From Chryseobacterium sp. ERMR1:04 (GTDB lineage: Bacteria; Bacteroidota; Bacteroidia; Flavobacteriales; Weeksellaceae): a DNA stretch of 64,000 nt. How positions within the stretch are numbered: the first letter of the stretch is position 1; the number at the start of each line of letters is the position of its first letter. Made by a program: the position numbers and the translations under genes. Under the pieces are notes generated by a model. The model was not told the DNA's origin. It searched no databases and saw nothing but the letters and a program-made list of their open reading frames with translations. The DNA lies in contig NZ_LIRF01000004.1 of the NCBI RefSeq assembly GCF_001297705.1, forward strand, positions 434,001 to 498,000. Direction: 5' to 3'. Below, piece by piece: positions 43,622-50,803 of this stretch.

Positions 43622-43988
43622 AATCATTATCATTAAATAAGGTTGAGACAGCTTTCCGGATTGCTTTGCTCTTCGCAATATTCTGTTCTCTGCTTCTTTT
43701 GTTTAGATCCTCTTTTCAAGATGACAAACGGAATGCTGATTTGATGGTGATAGATTGAAATAAAGACTAAAACCCTAGCCCCGATTGCAGCGGCATCCTT
43801 TTGTGTAGCGCAGCGGAATAAAAGATAGAGCAGAAAGCGGGAAATTGCTTCAAAAATAAATAAAACAGCTATTTAAAGTAATTAAATAGCTCAAAAAAAT
43901 AAAGTAAAAATAATTGTGAGATTGCTTTACTTCGACAAGCTCAGCATAAACTTGCATTGGCTTCTCGCAATGACCTAAATAAAAAGTT
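43622..43988. repeat. Repeat-rich spacer, including a structured flavobacterial repeat
   Basis: No gene is seen in these 367 bases. Roughly 43771-43852 read as a structured unit: CCCTAGCCCCGATTGCAGCG at the left, ATCCTTTT and AAAAGAT arms in the middle, and AAAGCGGG at the right closing with CCCG. I recall similar units repeated widely in Chryseobacterium and Flavobacterium genomes; it may relate to the Flavo-1 RNA class, which was not checked. Both flanks (near 43640-43735 and 43917-43975) also look like dispersed repeats with TTCGCAAT or CTCGCAATGAC ends. Confidence 0.6.
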
Positions 43989-44594
43989 ATGAAAATAATC
44001 TGCATCGGAAGAAATTACAGTGAACACGCAAAAGAATTAGGAAACGAAATTCCTGAGAAACCCGTTATTTTTATGAAGCCCGACACTGCGGTTTTGAAAG
44101 GAAATGATTTCTATATTCCTGAATTTTCAAATGACGTTCATTATGAACTGGAAGTTGTTTTGAAAATTTCAAAAGGTGGAAAATACATTCAGAAAGAAAC
44201 AGCTCATAAACATTATGAAGAAATTGGGTTGGGAATAGATTTTACGGCCAGAGATCTTCAAAGTGAATTAAAATCTAAAGGACTTCCATGGGAGCTTGCC
44301 AAAGGTTTTGACGGTTCTGCAGTGGTTGGAAATTTCTTTAAAAAAGAAAATTATAATCTTGAAGGAGTACAATTTTCATTATTAAAAAACAAAGAAAAAG
44401 TACAGGACGGAAATACAAAAGATATGATCTTTTCATTTGATGACATCATTGCATTTGCTTCTCAATATTTCACGTTAAGAGTGGGCGACCTTATTTTTAC
44501 CGGTACTCCAAAAGGAGTTGGAAAAGTAGATGAAAATGACATTCTGGAAGCGTATCTTGAAGATGAAAAAATTATAGACATCCGAATATTATAA
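43989..44594 (+). CDS. Fumarylacetoacetate hydrolase-family protein
   Basis: The 201-residue protein has the FAH fold signatures CIGRNYSEHAKELGNEIPEKPVIFMKPDTA, HYELEVVLKISKGG, GLGIDFTARDLQ and FTGTPKGVGKV. Such enzymes cleave or decarboxylate beta-diketo acids with a divalent metal. The short single-domain form is common and its substrate is unknown. Confidence 0.93.
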   Translation: MKIICIGRNYSEHAKELGNEIPEKPVIFMKPDTAVLKGNDFYIPEFSNDVHYELEVVLKISKGGKYIQKETAHKHYEEIGLGIDFTARDLQSELKSKGLPWELAKGFDGSAVVGNFFKKENYNLEGVQFSLLKNKEKVQDGNTKDMIFSFDDIIAFASQYFTLRVGDLIFTGTPKGVGKVDENDILEAYLEDEKIIDIRIL

Positions 44595-44654
44595 GTAATT
44601 TAACATGAGGGTTTGACAATTTTTCATTATCTTTAAATAACAAAATTAAAGGAT

Positions 44655-45101
44655 ATGATAAATATTGTACTACCCGTAGATTTTGGGGATAAAACAGAAC
44701 AGCTTGTAGATGGGGCTATAAAATTCGCAAAAGAAATCAACGGTAAAATTTTTCTAATTCATGTAGCACCTTCAGATATTGGTTTTGCCATCGGAGATAT
44801 GGGATTCCAATATTTCCCTGAAGTGGAGGCCAATGAAATCAGAGAAGAGTTGGTTCAGCTGAATACAATCGAGCAAAGAATTATCGCCCATGATGTAGAT
44901 TGCGAACACCTTCTGAAACAAGGTATCGCCAAAGATATTATTCTGGAATACTGTAAAACAAAAAACGCCGATTACATCGTAATGGGTTCACACGGAAGAA
45001 GTGGAATCTATGATGTATTTGTAGGAAGTTTAACCAAAGGATTGACGAAAGATTCTCATATCCCGGTTTTGGTGCTTCCAATTCACGAGAATACCCATTA
45101 A
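44655..45101 (+). CDS. Universal stress protein (UspA family)
   Basis: This single-domain 148-residue protein begins MINIVLPVDFGDKTEQLVDGAIKFAK and has the nucleotide-binding motif GSHGRSGIYDVFVGSLTKGL, which matches G-2x-G-9x-G(S/T) ATP-type Usp proteins. It is cytoplasmic. A terminator follows. Confidence 0.94.
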   Translation: MINIVLPVDFGDKTEQLVDGAIKFAKEINGKIFLIHVAPSDIGFAIGDMGFQYFPEVEANEIREELVQLNTIEQRIIAHDVDCEHLLKQGIAKDIILEYCKTKNADYIVMGSHGRSGIYDVFVGSLTKGLTKDSHIPVLVLPIHENTH

Positions 45102-45121
45102 ATTTTAATCGTTACTCATAA

Positions 45122-45159
45122 AAAAACCGACCAAAAACATGCGTTTTGATCGGTTTTTT
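45122..45159. terminator. Bidirectional terminator after the universal stress gene
   Basis: AAAAACCGA (45122-45130) pairs with TCGGTTTTT (45150-45158), with an inner AAAA/TTTT stem. Runs of A and T on either side fit both converging genes. Confidence 0.88.
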
Positions 45160-45176
45160 ACTATATAACCAATTAA

Positions 45177-45410
45177 TTAACCTTCTTTTTTGTAGATCGT
45201 AGGATCATAATAAGGGTTTTTACCCTCAGTTGGAGAATAGTAGTCTTTATCTTTGTCGCCACCTAGTGTCGCCACTAAAACATAACACCAATAGGTGAAC
45301 ATTACGCAGCAAACAGCAAATAAGATCCAGTTTAAAACATTTCCGAAAGTTTCAAAAAAACCAAAAGTCCATTTGAAAACTTTGCTTAAGAATAGAAAGA
45401 AAGACGTCAT
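45177..45410 (-). CDS. Small conserved membrane protein
   Basis: The 77-residue protein has one or two hydrophobic helices (FETFGNVLNWILFAVCCVMFTYWCYVLVATLG) and a polar tail with YYSPTEGKNPYYDPTIY. It resembles the small DUF6341-type protein often beside the next gene in flavobacteria; the family name is from memory. Function is unknown. Confidence 0.75.
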   Translation of the reverse strand: MTSFFLFLSKVFKWTFGFFETFGNVLNWILFAVCCVMFTYWCYVLVATLGGDKDKDYYSPTEGKNPYYDPTIYKKEG

Positions 45411-45428
45411 TATTTTCCTTTTTTAAAT

Positions 45429-45436
45429 TAACTTTG
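45429..45436 (+). promoter_or_regulatory. -7 box of the DUF6427-like gene
   Basis: TAACTTTG fits TAnnTTTG and lies 16 bases before the ATG at 45453, giving a leader of about 10 bases. Confidence 0.5.
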
Positions 45437-45452
45437 TACAAATTTATAAAAA

Positions 45453-46358
45453 ATGTTTAGATTACTTTCAAAAGAAAGCAATATTTTTTCAATTCCTGTT
45501 TATATTGGTTTTCTTCTTTTAATAGTAATATTATTTAACATACTGAATTTCAATACAAAAGAGACAATTGTAGCCGGAATAACATTTCTGGGAATTGCCT
45601 TGGGATATTTCTGTTTTCATAGCATTGCTCTTAATTATCAAACGCATCTGCCTTTATTTCTCTATACATTTTTTATTTTCGGGTTGTATCCTGGTAATAT
45701 AGACATTGGGATTGCCGTAGCACTGCTTACCAATTCTTTCCTTTTGATGCTTTTGACAAGTACAGATGAAGACCTCAGAAAAAAATCTTATGTACTGGTG
45801 GGCTCCATCATTGCATTAAATTTTATTTTCCTGCCAACAACATGGCCGATGGCCGTATTTGTGATCATTCACCTGATTGCTACTTCACAAAAAATCGTAT
45901 TAAATATCTTCAGATTTATTTTAGGAGTTCTCTTAATCGCATTCAGTTATTTCTGCATTATGTATTTCTTTAGGTTTACTTCCTGGAATCTTGATTATTT
46001 CCCGTTTGGAAAAATGAAATTGGTAACAGATTATACAGAACTGTTTCCTTTAATTCCTATTGCTTTAATGCTGATTTATGCGGTATACGACCATTTTAAA
46101 AATTATAATAAGAAAAGCCCGATAAGCAGATACAAATATACTTTTCTCCTTGTATTTTCTTTGGCTCAGCTGGTTACTATTATTCTTTATATGAATATTA
46201 GATATGAATATTTACTTCTCTTGGCATTTCCTGCAAGTATTATTTTGAGCAGGATGCTGAAGTTTTTACCTAAATATTGGATGCAGGAAGTAAGCGTATG
46301 GCTTATCCTTATTAGTTTAGTTACCTTTAAAGCAGGTACTTATTTCGATTTATTTTAA
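45453..46358 (+). CDS. Polytopic membrane protein, DUF6427-like
   Basis: The 301-residue protein has eight to ten hydrophobic segments and few charged residues. It begins MFRLLSKESNIFSIPVYIGFLLL and is like a conserved flavobacterial inner-membrane family. Function is unknown. It precedes the DUF3109 gene by seven bases, forming an operon. Confidence 0.8.
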   Translation: MFRLLSKESNIFSIPVYIGFLLLIVILFNILNFNTKETIVAGITFLGIALGYFCFHSIALNYQTHLPLFLYTFFIFGLYPGNIDIGIAVALLTNSFLLMLLTSTDEDLRKKSYVLVGSIIALNFIFLPTTWPMAVFVIIHLIATSQKIVLNIFRFILGVLLIAFSYFCIMYFFRFTSWNLDYFPFGKMKLVTDYTELFPLIPIALMLIYAVYDHFKNYNKKSPISRYKYTFLLVFSLAQLVTIILYMNIRYEYLLLLAFPASIILSRMLKFLPKYWMQEVSVWLILISLVTFKAGTYFDLF

Positions 46359-46365
46359 AAAAATT

Positions 46366-46950
46366 ATGATTCAGATAGACGAAAAATTGATTTCCGAGGA
46401 TATATTTTCCGAAGAATTTGTTTGCAACCTTAGCAAATGCAAGGGTGCATGTTGTGTGGAAGGAGATGTAGGTGCTCCGTTAGATAAAGATGAGCTGGAA
46501 GTTTTAGATTCAATTTTTGATAAAATAAAACCCTACCTTACTCCAGAAGGAATCAAGGCTGTTGAAGAGCAAGGAACGTGGACAACAGATCCTTCAGACG
46601 GAATGTATGTAACACCAATGGTGGAAGATCGTGAATGTGCATATGTAACGTATGATATAAGAGGAATTACCAAATGTGGAATTGAAAAGGCTTATGAAGA
46701 TGGCGCTGTGGATTGGCAAAAACCAATCTCTTGTCACCTCTACCCTATCCGTATTACAGAATATTCTGCATTTACCGCTTTGAATTATCACGAATGGAAT
46801 GTGTGCAGCGATGCCTGTACGCTAGGAAAAGAACTTCAGGTTCCTATCTATAAATTCTTAAAAACACCATTAATTAGAAAATATGGTGAAGAGTTCTACG
46901 ATGTTCTGAGCGAAGCCGCAGATGAATGGAAGAAAGAATATGGCAACTAA
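46366..46950 (+). CDS. DUF3109 cysteine-cluster protein
   Basis: The 194-residue protein has conserved cysteines in CNLSKCKGACCVEGD, DRECAY, TKCGIEKAY, SCHLYPIRI and NVCSDACTLG. This pattern fits the DUF3109 family, which may bind a zinc or iron-sulfur cluster. It follows the membrane protein gene directly. The function is unknown. Confidence 0.92.
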   Translation: MIQIDEKLISEDIFSEEFVCNLSKCKGACCVEGDVGAPLDKDELEVLDSIFDKIKPYLTPEGIKAVEEQGTWTTDPSDGMYVTPMVEDRECAYVTYDIRGITKCGIEKAYEDGAVDWQKPISCHLYPIRITEYSAFTALNYHEWNVCSDACTLGKELQVPIYKFLKTPLIRKYGEEFYDVLSEAADEWKKEYGN

Positions 46951-46955
46951 AAATA

Positions 46956-46987
46956 AAAACCGCAAATCAGTGATTTGCGGTTTTTTT
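46956..46987 (+). terminator. Terminator of the DUF6427-like/DUF3109 operon
   Basis: AAAACCGCAAAT (46956-46967) and ATTTGCGGTTTT (46973-46984) form a 12-pair stem with a five-base loop and a T run. Confidence 0.92.
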
Positions 46988-47008
46988 ATCGTTTAAAATT
47001 AAATATTC

Positions 47009-47695
47009 CTATTTAAAATCTGCATCTGTAACTCCAGAATTGATTACAATTTTCGTTGTTTTGATCGTGATTTTCTGACCTTTTCCTTCTGCTTCGATCT
47101 CAGACGGAAATTGGATACCATCTACCGTCATATATCTCTTAATTGTAGCCGAACCTTCATCAGAAGTAGATCTATGCAATAAAGAAGTAGAAGCATCAAA
47201 ATAATACTTTCCTTTATCTGAAGCTAAAACATTGTAATCTTTTCCATCCATTTTTTCTACCGTAACGTTTGGAAATTTGGCAGGATCATATCCTAATGCA
47301 TCAATTGTCTTGCTCTTTTTAAGTTCAGCAATTTTATCTGCAGGAATATCATTTTTTTGTCCCATTTGGTCAAAATATCCTTTCTCACCGTCAAAAAGCT
47401 GAGTCATCGTTTGTCCCATTACGGTTTGTACAGATTTGAATTTACTTCCCATTTTTTTAGTCGTCATGGCAATTTCCATTCCTTGTACAGAAAGGGTATT
47501 ATCTGTGATGGTACTTTTTACAGCTTCTAATTTATCTTTTCCACCCAAAGCTTTGATATAATTATCAATAACTTCTTTGGATGTTAGTTTTGATTTTACA
47601 GCTTCCGTTTTAGCGGGAGCAGCAGTTGTTTTTTGCGCAGCTACTGACGTGGAAAATAGTACAGCACAGAAAAACGGGATGATGATCTTTTTCAT
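47009..47695 (-). CDS. Secreted LolA-like/outer-membrane lipoprotein-sorting-like protein
   Basis: The start at 47695 (MKKIIIPFFCAVLFSTSVAAQ) gives a clean signal peptide; a start two codons earlier is possible. The 228-residue product has an Ala/Lys linker, then DNYIKALGGKDKLEAVKS and long amphipathic strands (TMTQLFDGEKGYFDQMGQKND, GKYYFDASTSLLHRSTSD) like the LolA/LolB-type half barrel. It should be periplasmic; the cargo is unknown. Confidence 0.8.
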   Translation of the reverse strand: MKKIIIPFFCAVLFSTSVAAQKTTAAPAKTEAVKSKLTSKEVIDNYIKALGGKDKLEAVKSTITDNTLSVQGMEIAMTTKKMGSKFKSVQTVMGQTMTQLFDGEKGYFDQMGQKNDIPADKIAELKKSKTIDALGYDPAKFPNVTVEKMDGKDYNVLASDKGKYYFDASTSLLHRSTSDEGSATIKRYMTVDGIQFPSEIEAEGKGQKITIKTTKIVINSGVTDADFK

Positions 47696-47841
47696 ATACA
47701 AATTTTAAAGCGTAAATATAGGGATATTGACTGATATAAAATCTGCTCGTTTGGTAATAAAAAAGTGTTAAAAATCGGTCTTATTAAGTCCATTATAATG
47801 ATAACTTTCCTTTACTTTCTTAAAACAATATAATAAAATCT

Positions 47842-47849
47842 TAAATTTG
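47842..47849 (+). promoter_or_regulatory. -7 box of the two-component operon
   Basis: TAAATTTG lies five bases before the ATG at 47855, so the message is likely leaderless or nearly so. No -33 TTG was found at the right distance. Confidence 0.5.
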
Positions 47850-47854
47850 TTTGC

Positions 47855-48535
47855 ATGAATATACTGGTAATAGAAGATGACCTACGTGTTGCAGATCTCA
47901 TTCACAGAGGATTGCAGGAGCATGGTTTTACCCCAACCCTAGCTTATGACGGGCTTTCAGGAAAAAAACTGGCGCTTCAAAACGATTATGATCTCATTAT
48001 TACCGATATTATTCTCCCCAAAATGGATGGTCTTGATCTTTGCAAACAGATTCGCCAAACCAAGCCTGAACTTCCTATCATTATGCTCACTGCGTTAGGG
48101 ACTACAGATGATAAAGTAGAAGGTTTCGATGCCGGAGCTGATGATTATCTGGTAAAACCTTTTGAAATGCGGGAATTACTAGTTCGTATTCGTGCTTTGC
48201 TTAAACGCAATCATAAAACCGTAAACAACACCGGTTTTATTCTCCGATTTGCCGATCTTGAGATGAACTTAAGCACTAAAATTGTAAAAAGAGGAACTCA
48301 GGAAATCAATCTCACCCCCAAAGAATTTAAGCTGTTGGAATACATGATTCAAAACCCGGAAAGAGTATTATCACGGGTAGAAATTGCAGAAAAAGTTTGG
48401 GATACGCATTTTGACACAGGCACCAATTTTATTGATGTTTATATCAATTATTTAAGAAAAAAAATCGATAGAGATTTTGAAGAAAAACTGATCCATACCA
48501 AATCTGGGATGGGATTTATCTTAAAGAATAAATAA
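47855..48535 (+). CDS. OmpR-family response regulator
   Basis: The 226-residue protein has a receiver domain with Asp51 in ITDIILPKMDG as the phospho-acceptor, TALG and KPFEMRELL, and a C-terminal winged helix (INLTPKEFKLLEYMIQNPERVLSRVEIAEKVW, VYINYLRKKID). It overlaps the kinase gene by one base. The genes downstream suggest control of Mg2+ or heavy-metal homeostasis. Confidence 0.95.
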   Translation: MNILVIEDDLRVADLIHRGLQEHGFTPTLAYDGLSGKKLALQNDYDLIITDIILPKMDGLDLCKQIRQTKPELPIIMLTALGTTDDKVEGFDAGADDYLVKPFEMRELLVRIRALLKRNHKTVNNTGFILRFADLEMNLSTKIVKRGTQEINLTPKEFKLLEYMIQNPERVLSRVEIAEKVWDTHFDTGTNFIDVYINYLRKKIDRDFEEKLIHTKSGMGFILKNK

Positions 48536-49902
48536 TGCAGATTAAAACAAGAATCACCTTATTGTTTACCGCAATTACAGTCACTATTCTATTGGTGTTT
48601 GCTTTAGTGGTGTATACTTCTGCCAAAGAAAGCCGGGAAAAAGAATTCTATAATCTCCTGAAAAAGGAAGCTTATACCAAAGCCAATATCTTTCTCAATG
48701 CTCATGTGGATAAAAAGACACTCCAGGAAATCTACCATAACAATCGAAATATATTAAATGAAGTAGAAGTCGCCATTTATGATACCGATTTTAACCTCAT
48801 CTATCACGATGCTGTAGATATCGACATTGTAAAAGAGACTCCTGAAATGTTGCAAAATATTCGGTTAAAAAAGCAAATCAGCTTTTATCAGGGAGAATGG
48901 CAGGTCGTAGGGATTGTTTACCAATACAAAAACAAAGAATATTTAATTACTTCTGCAGCGTATGATCTTTACGGTTATAATAAGCTAAACGATCTTCTAA
49001 AGACCATCATCATTGTATTTTTCACGTCTTTAGTCATTATTTATATTGCAGGTACACTATTTTCAAGTAGGATATTAATGCCTATCAAGAAAATGATGGA
49101 AAAGGTAACAACCATTTCTGCCACCAATTTGGATCTCCGTCTGGTAAGCTATGATAGTAAAGATGAGCTTTCCCAACTCGCCAACACATTCAATGAAATG
49201 CTGGACCGACTAGAAAACTCTTTTGATTCTCAAAAACATTTTGTTTCTAACATTTCTCATGAGCTCAGAACTCCCCTTTCGGCTATGATTGCAGAGCTTG
49301 AAATTTCTACCAATAAAGAACGAAATATTCAAGAGTATAAAACAGTTATCCATAATGTTTTAACGGATGCTAAAAAACTGGTACGTCTTTCCAACAGCTT
49401 ATTAGATTTAGCAAAAGCCAATTATGACCGTTCAGAGATCGGTTTTAAACCCATCCGTATTGATGAAGTTTTATTGGATGCCCGAAAACAAACCCTTCAA
49501 GCCAACTCCGACTATAAAATTGATATTCACTTTGAAAATGATTTTGAAGATGATCATCAGATTTCAGTGAACGGAAATGAATACCTTTTAAACGTAGCTT
49601 TTATTAATATTTTCGAAAACGGTTGTAAATTTTCCAATGACAAACAGAGCATTGTTTCTATTTTATTTGATGCTGAAAAAATAATCCTGAAGTTTTCTGA
49701 TAAAGGAATCGGTATTGCCGAAAACGATTTGGAAAACATATTTACCCCTTTCTACCGCGGAGAAAATAAAACGTTTGCAGACGGAAATGGTATTGGCCTA
49801 TCTCTTACCCAAAAGATCATCAACCTTCATGAAGGAAAAATAAGCGTACAATCTTCACTCAATCAAGGTACTACTTTTATCATTGAATTACCGCATCTAT
49901 AA
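48535..49902 (+). CDS. Sensor histidine kinase
   Basis: The 455-residue kinase has two membrane helices around a periplasmic sensor of about 130 residues, a HAMP-like linker (ILMPIKKMMEKVTTIS), the H-box FVSNISHELRTPLSAMIAELE, an N-box NVAFINIFENGCKFS and DKGIGIAENDLENIF/GNGIGLSL. It belongs to the CusS/CzcS-like group by arrangement. The signal is not known. Confidence 0.94.
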   Translation: MQIKTRITLLFTAITVTILLVFALVVYTSAKESREKEFYNLLKKEAYTKANIFLNAHVDKKTLQEIYHNNRNILNEVEVAIYDTDFNLIYHDAVDIDIVKETPEMLQNIRLKKQISFYQGEWQVVGIVYQYKNKEYLITSAAYDLYGYNKLNDLLKTIIIVFFTSLVIIYIAGTLFSSRILMPIKKMMEKVTTISATNLDLRLVSYDSKDELSQLANTFNEMLDRLENSFDSQKHFVSNISHELRTPLSAMIAELEISTNKERNIQEYKTVIHNVLTDAKKLVRLSNSLLDLAKANYDRSEIGFKPIRIDEVLLDARKQTLQANSDYKIDIHFENDFEDDHQISVNGNEYLLNVAFINIFENGCKFSNDKQSIVSILFDAEKIILKFSDKGIGIAENDLENIFTPFYRGENKTFADGNGIGLSLTQKIINLHEGKISVQSSLNQGTTFIIELPHL

Positions 49903-49998
49903 TTCTCTAATAAAATTCTAATTTTTTTCTGTAGATTCTCTAACTGCCTTTCAAGAAAGGGATACAGACCTTTGCACCATCATTAAAAACGGTAGCAA

Positions 49999-50703
49999 AT
50001 GGAACTATTAGAATTCACTACAAGACTTTTTAGCAGTCTGCTCCTTGGTGCTATTATTGGCATCGAGAGACAATGGCGACAAAAAAGTGCAGGACTAAGA
50101 ACCAACACATTGGTATCTCTTGGCTCTACCGCTTTCCTCTTACTTTCCTTAGAAATTGGAGGGGATGCTGTAGGAAGAATAGCCTCATACATCGTAAGTG
50201 GCATTGGTTTTCTTGGTGCCGGAGTCATTATGAAAGATGGCCTGAATGTTTATGGCCTCAATACCGCTGCCACCATCTGGTGTTCCGCTGCGGTAGGAAC
50301 ATTATGCGGGATGGGATTATATGGTCAGGCAGCCATTGTTACGGCCGCTATTATGCTTTCTCATATCATCTTAAGACCTTTGGGTATTCTATTAAATAAA
50401 TTAAGTTTTCATACTTCAAACGGTGCCCAAACCGATTATCTATTCACCATAAAATGCAGACCTGAAGTAGAAAATCATATTCGAATATTGCTTATGCAGA
50501 TGTTGGGAAATGATGAGAAACTTCTGATGAAATCATTATCCAGTGACGATACTGATGATTTGTCAAGCGTTATCATCACGGCGATTATCACAACGTTGAC
50601 TGCCCAAGACAGTTTAATAGAAAAAGCCGCCAGCAGGCTCACCATAGAAGACAAGGTAGTGAAAGTCAGCTGGGAAATCATAGGCACACAATCTGATTTG
50701 TAG
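49999..50703 (+). CDS. mgtC: MgtC/SapB-family membrane protein
   Basis: The 234-residue protein has four or five membrane helices with the family motif LLLGAIIGIERQWRQKSAGLRTNTLVSLGS and GIGFLGAGVIMKDGLNVYGLNTAATIWCSAAVG. The C-terminal 90 residues form an ACT-like soluble domain, as in Salmonella MgtC. It should modulate Mg2+ or phosphate homeostasis. It lies between the two-component genes and the Mg2+ ATPase gene. Confidence 0.94.
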   Translation: MELLEFTTRLFSSLLLGAIIGIERQWRQKSAGLRTNTLVSLGSTAFLLLSLEIGGDAVGRIASYIVSGIGFLGAGVIMKDGLNVYGLNTAATIWCSAAVGTLCGMGLYGQAAIVTAAIMLSHIILRPLGILLNKLSFHTSNGAQTDYLFTIKCRPEVENHIRILLMQMLGNDEKLLMKSLSSDDTDDLSSVIITAIITTLTAQDSLIEKAASRLTIEDKVVKVSWEIIGTQSDL

Positions 50704-50803
50704 ACCCTCCTATTTACTTATTGTCTATTGATTTCCCTTTTATTCAGCTCTTCTATTTTCTACAATTCTTACTAATTCTTACTTAATAATACACTCTATT
50801 ATT
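50704..50803 (+). promoter_or_regulatory. G-poor, pyrimidine-rich leader of the Mg2+ ATPase gene
   Basis: The 100-base spacer is rich in C and T and has very few G (about four against 23 C). Just before the gene are two exact tandem copies of AATTCTTACT (around 50764-50783), which could be a direct-repeat site for an OmpR-family regulator or a poorly structured leader for Rho. Neither is established. Confidence 0.35.
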
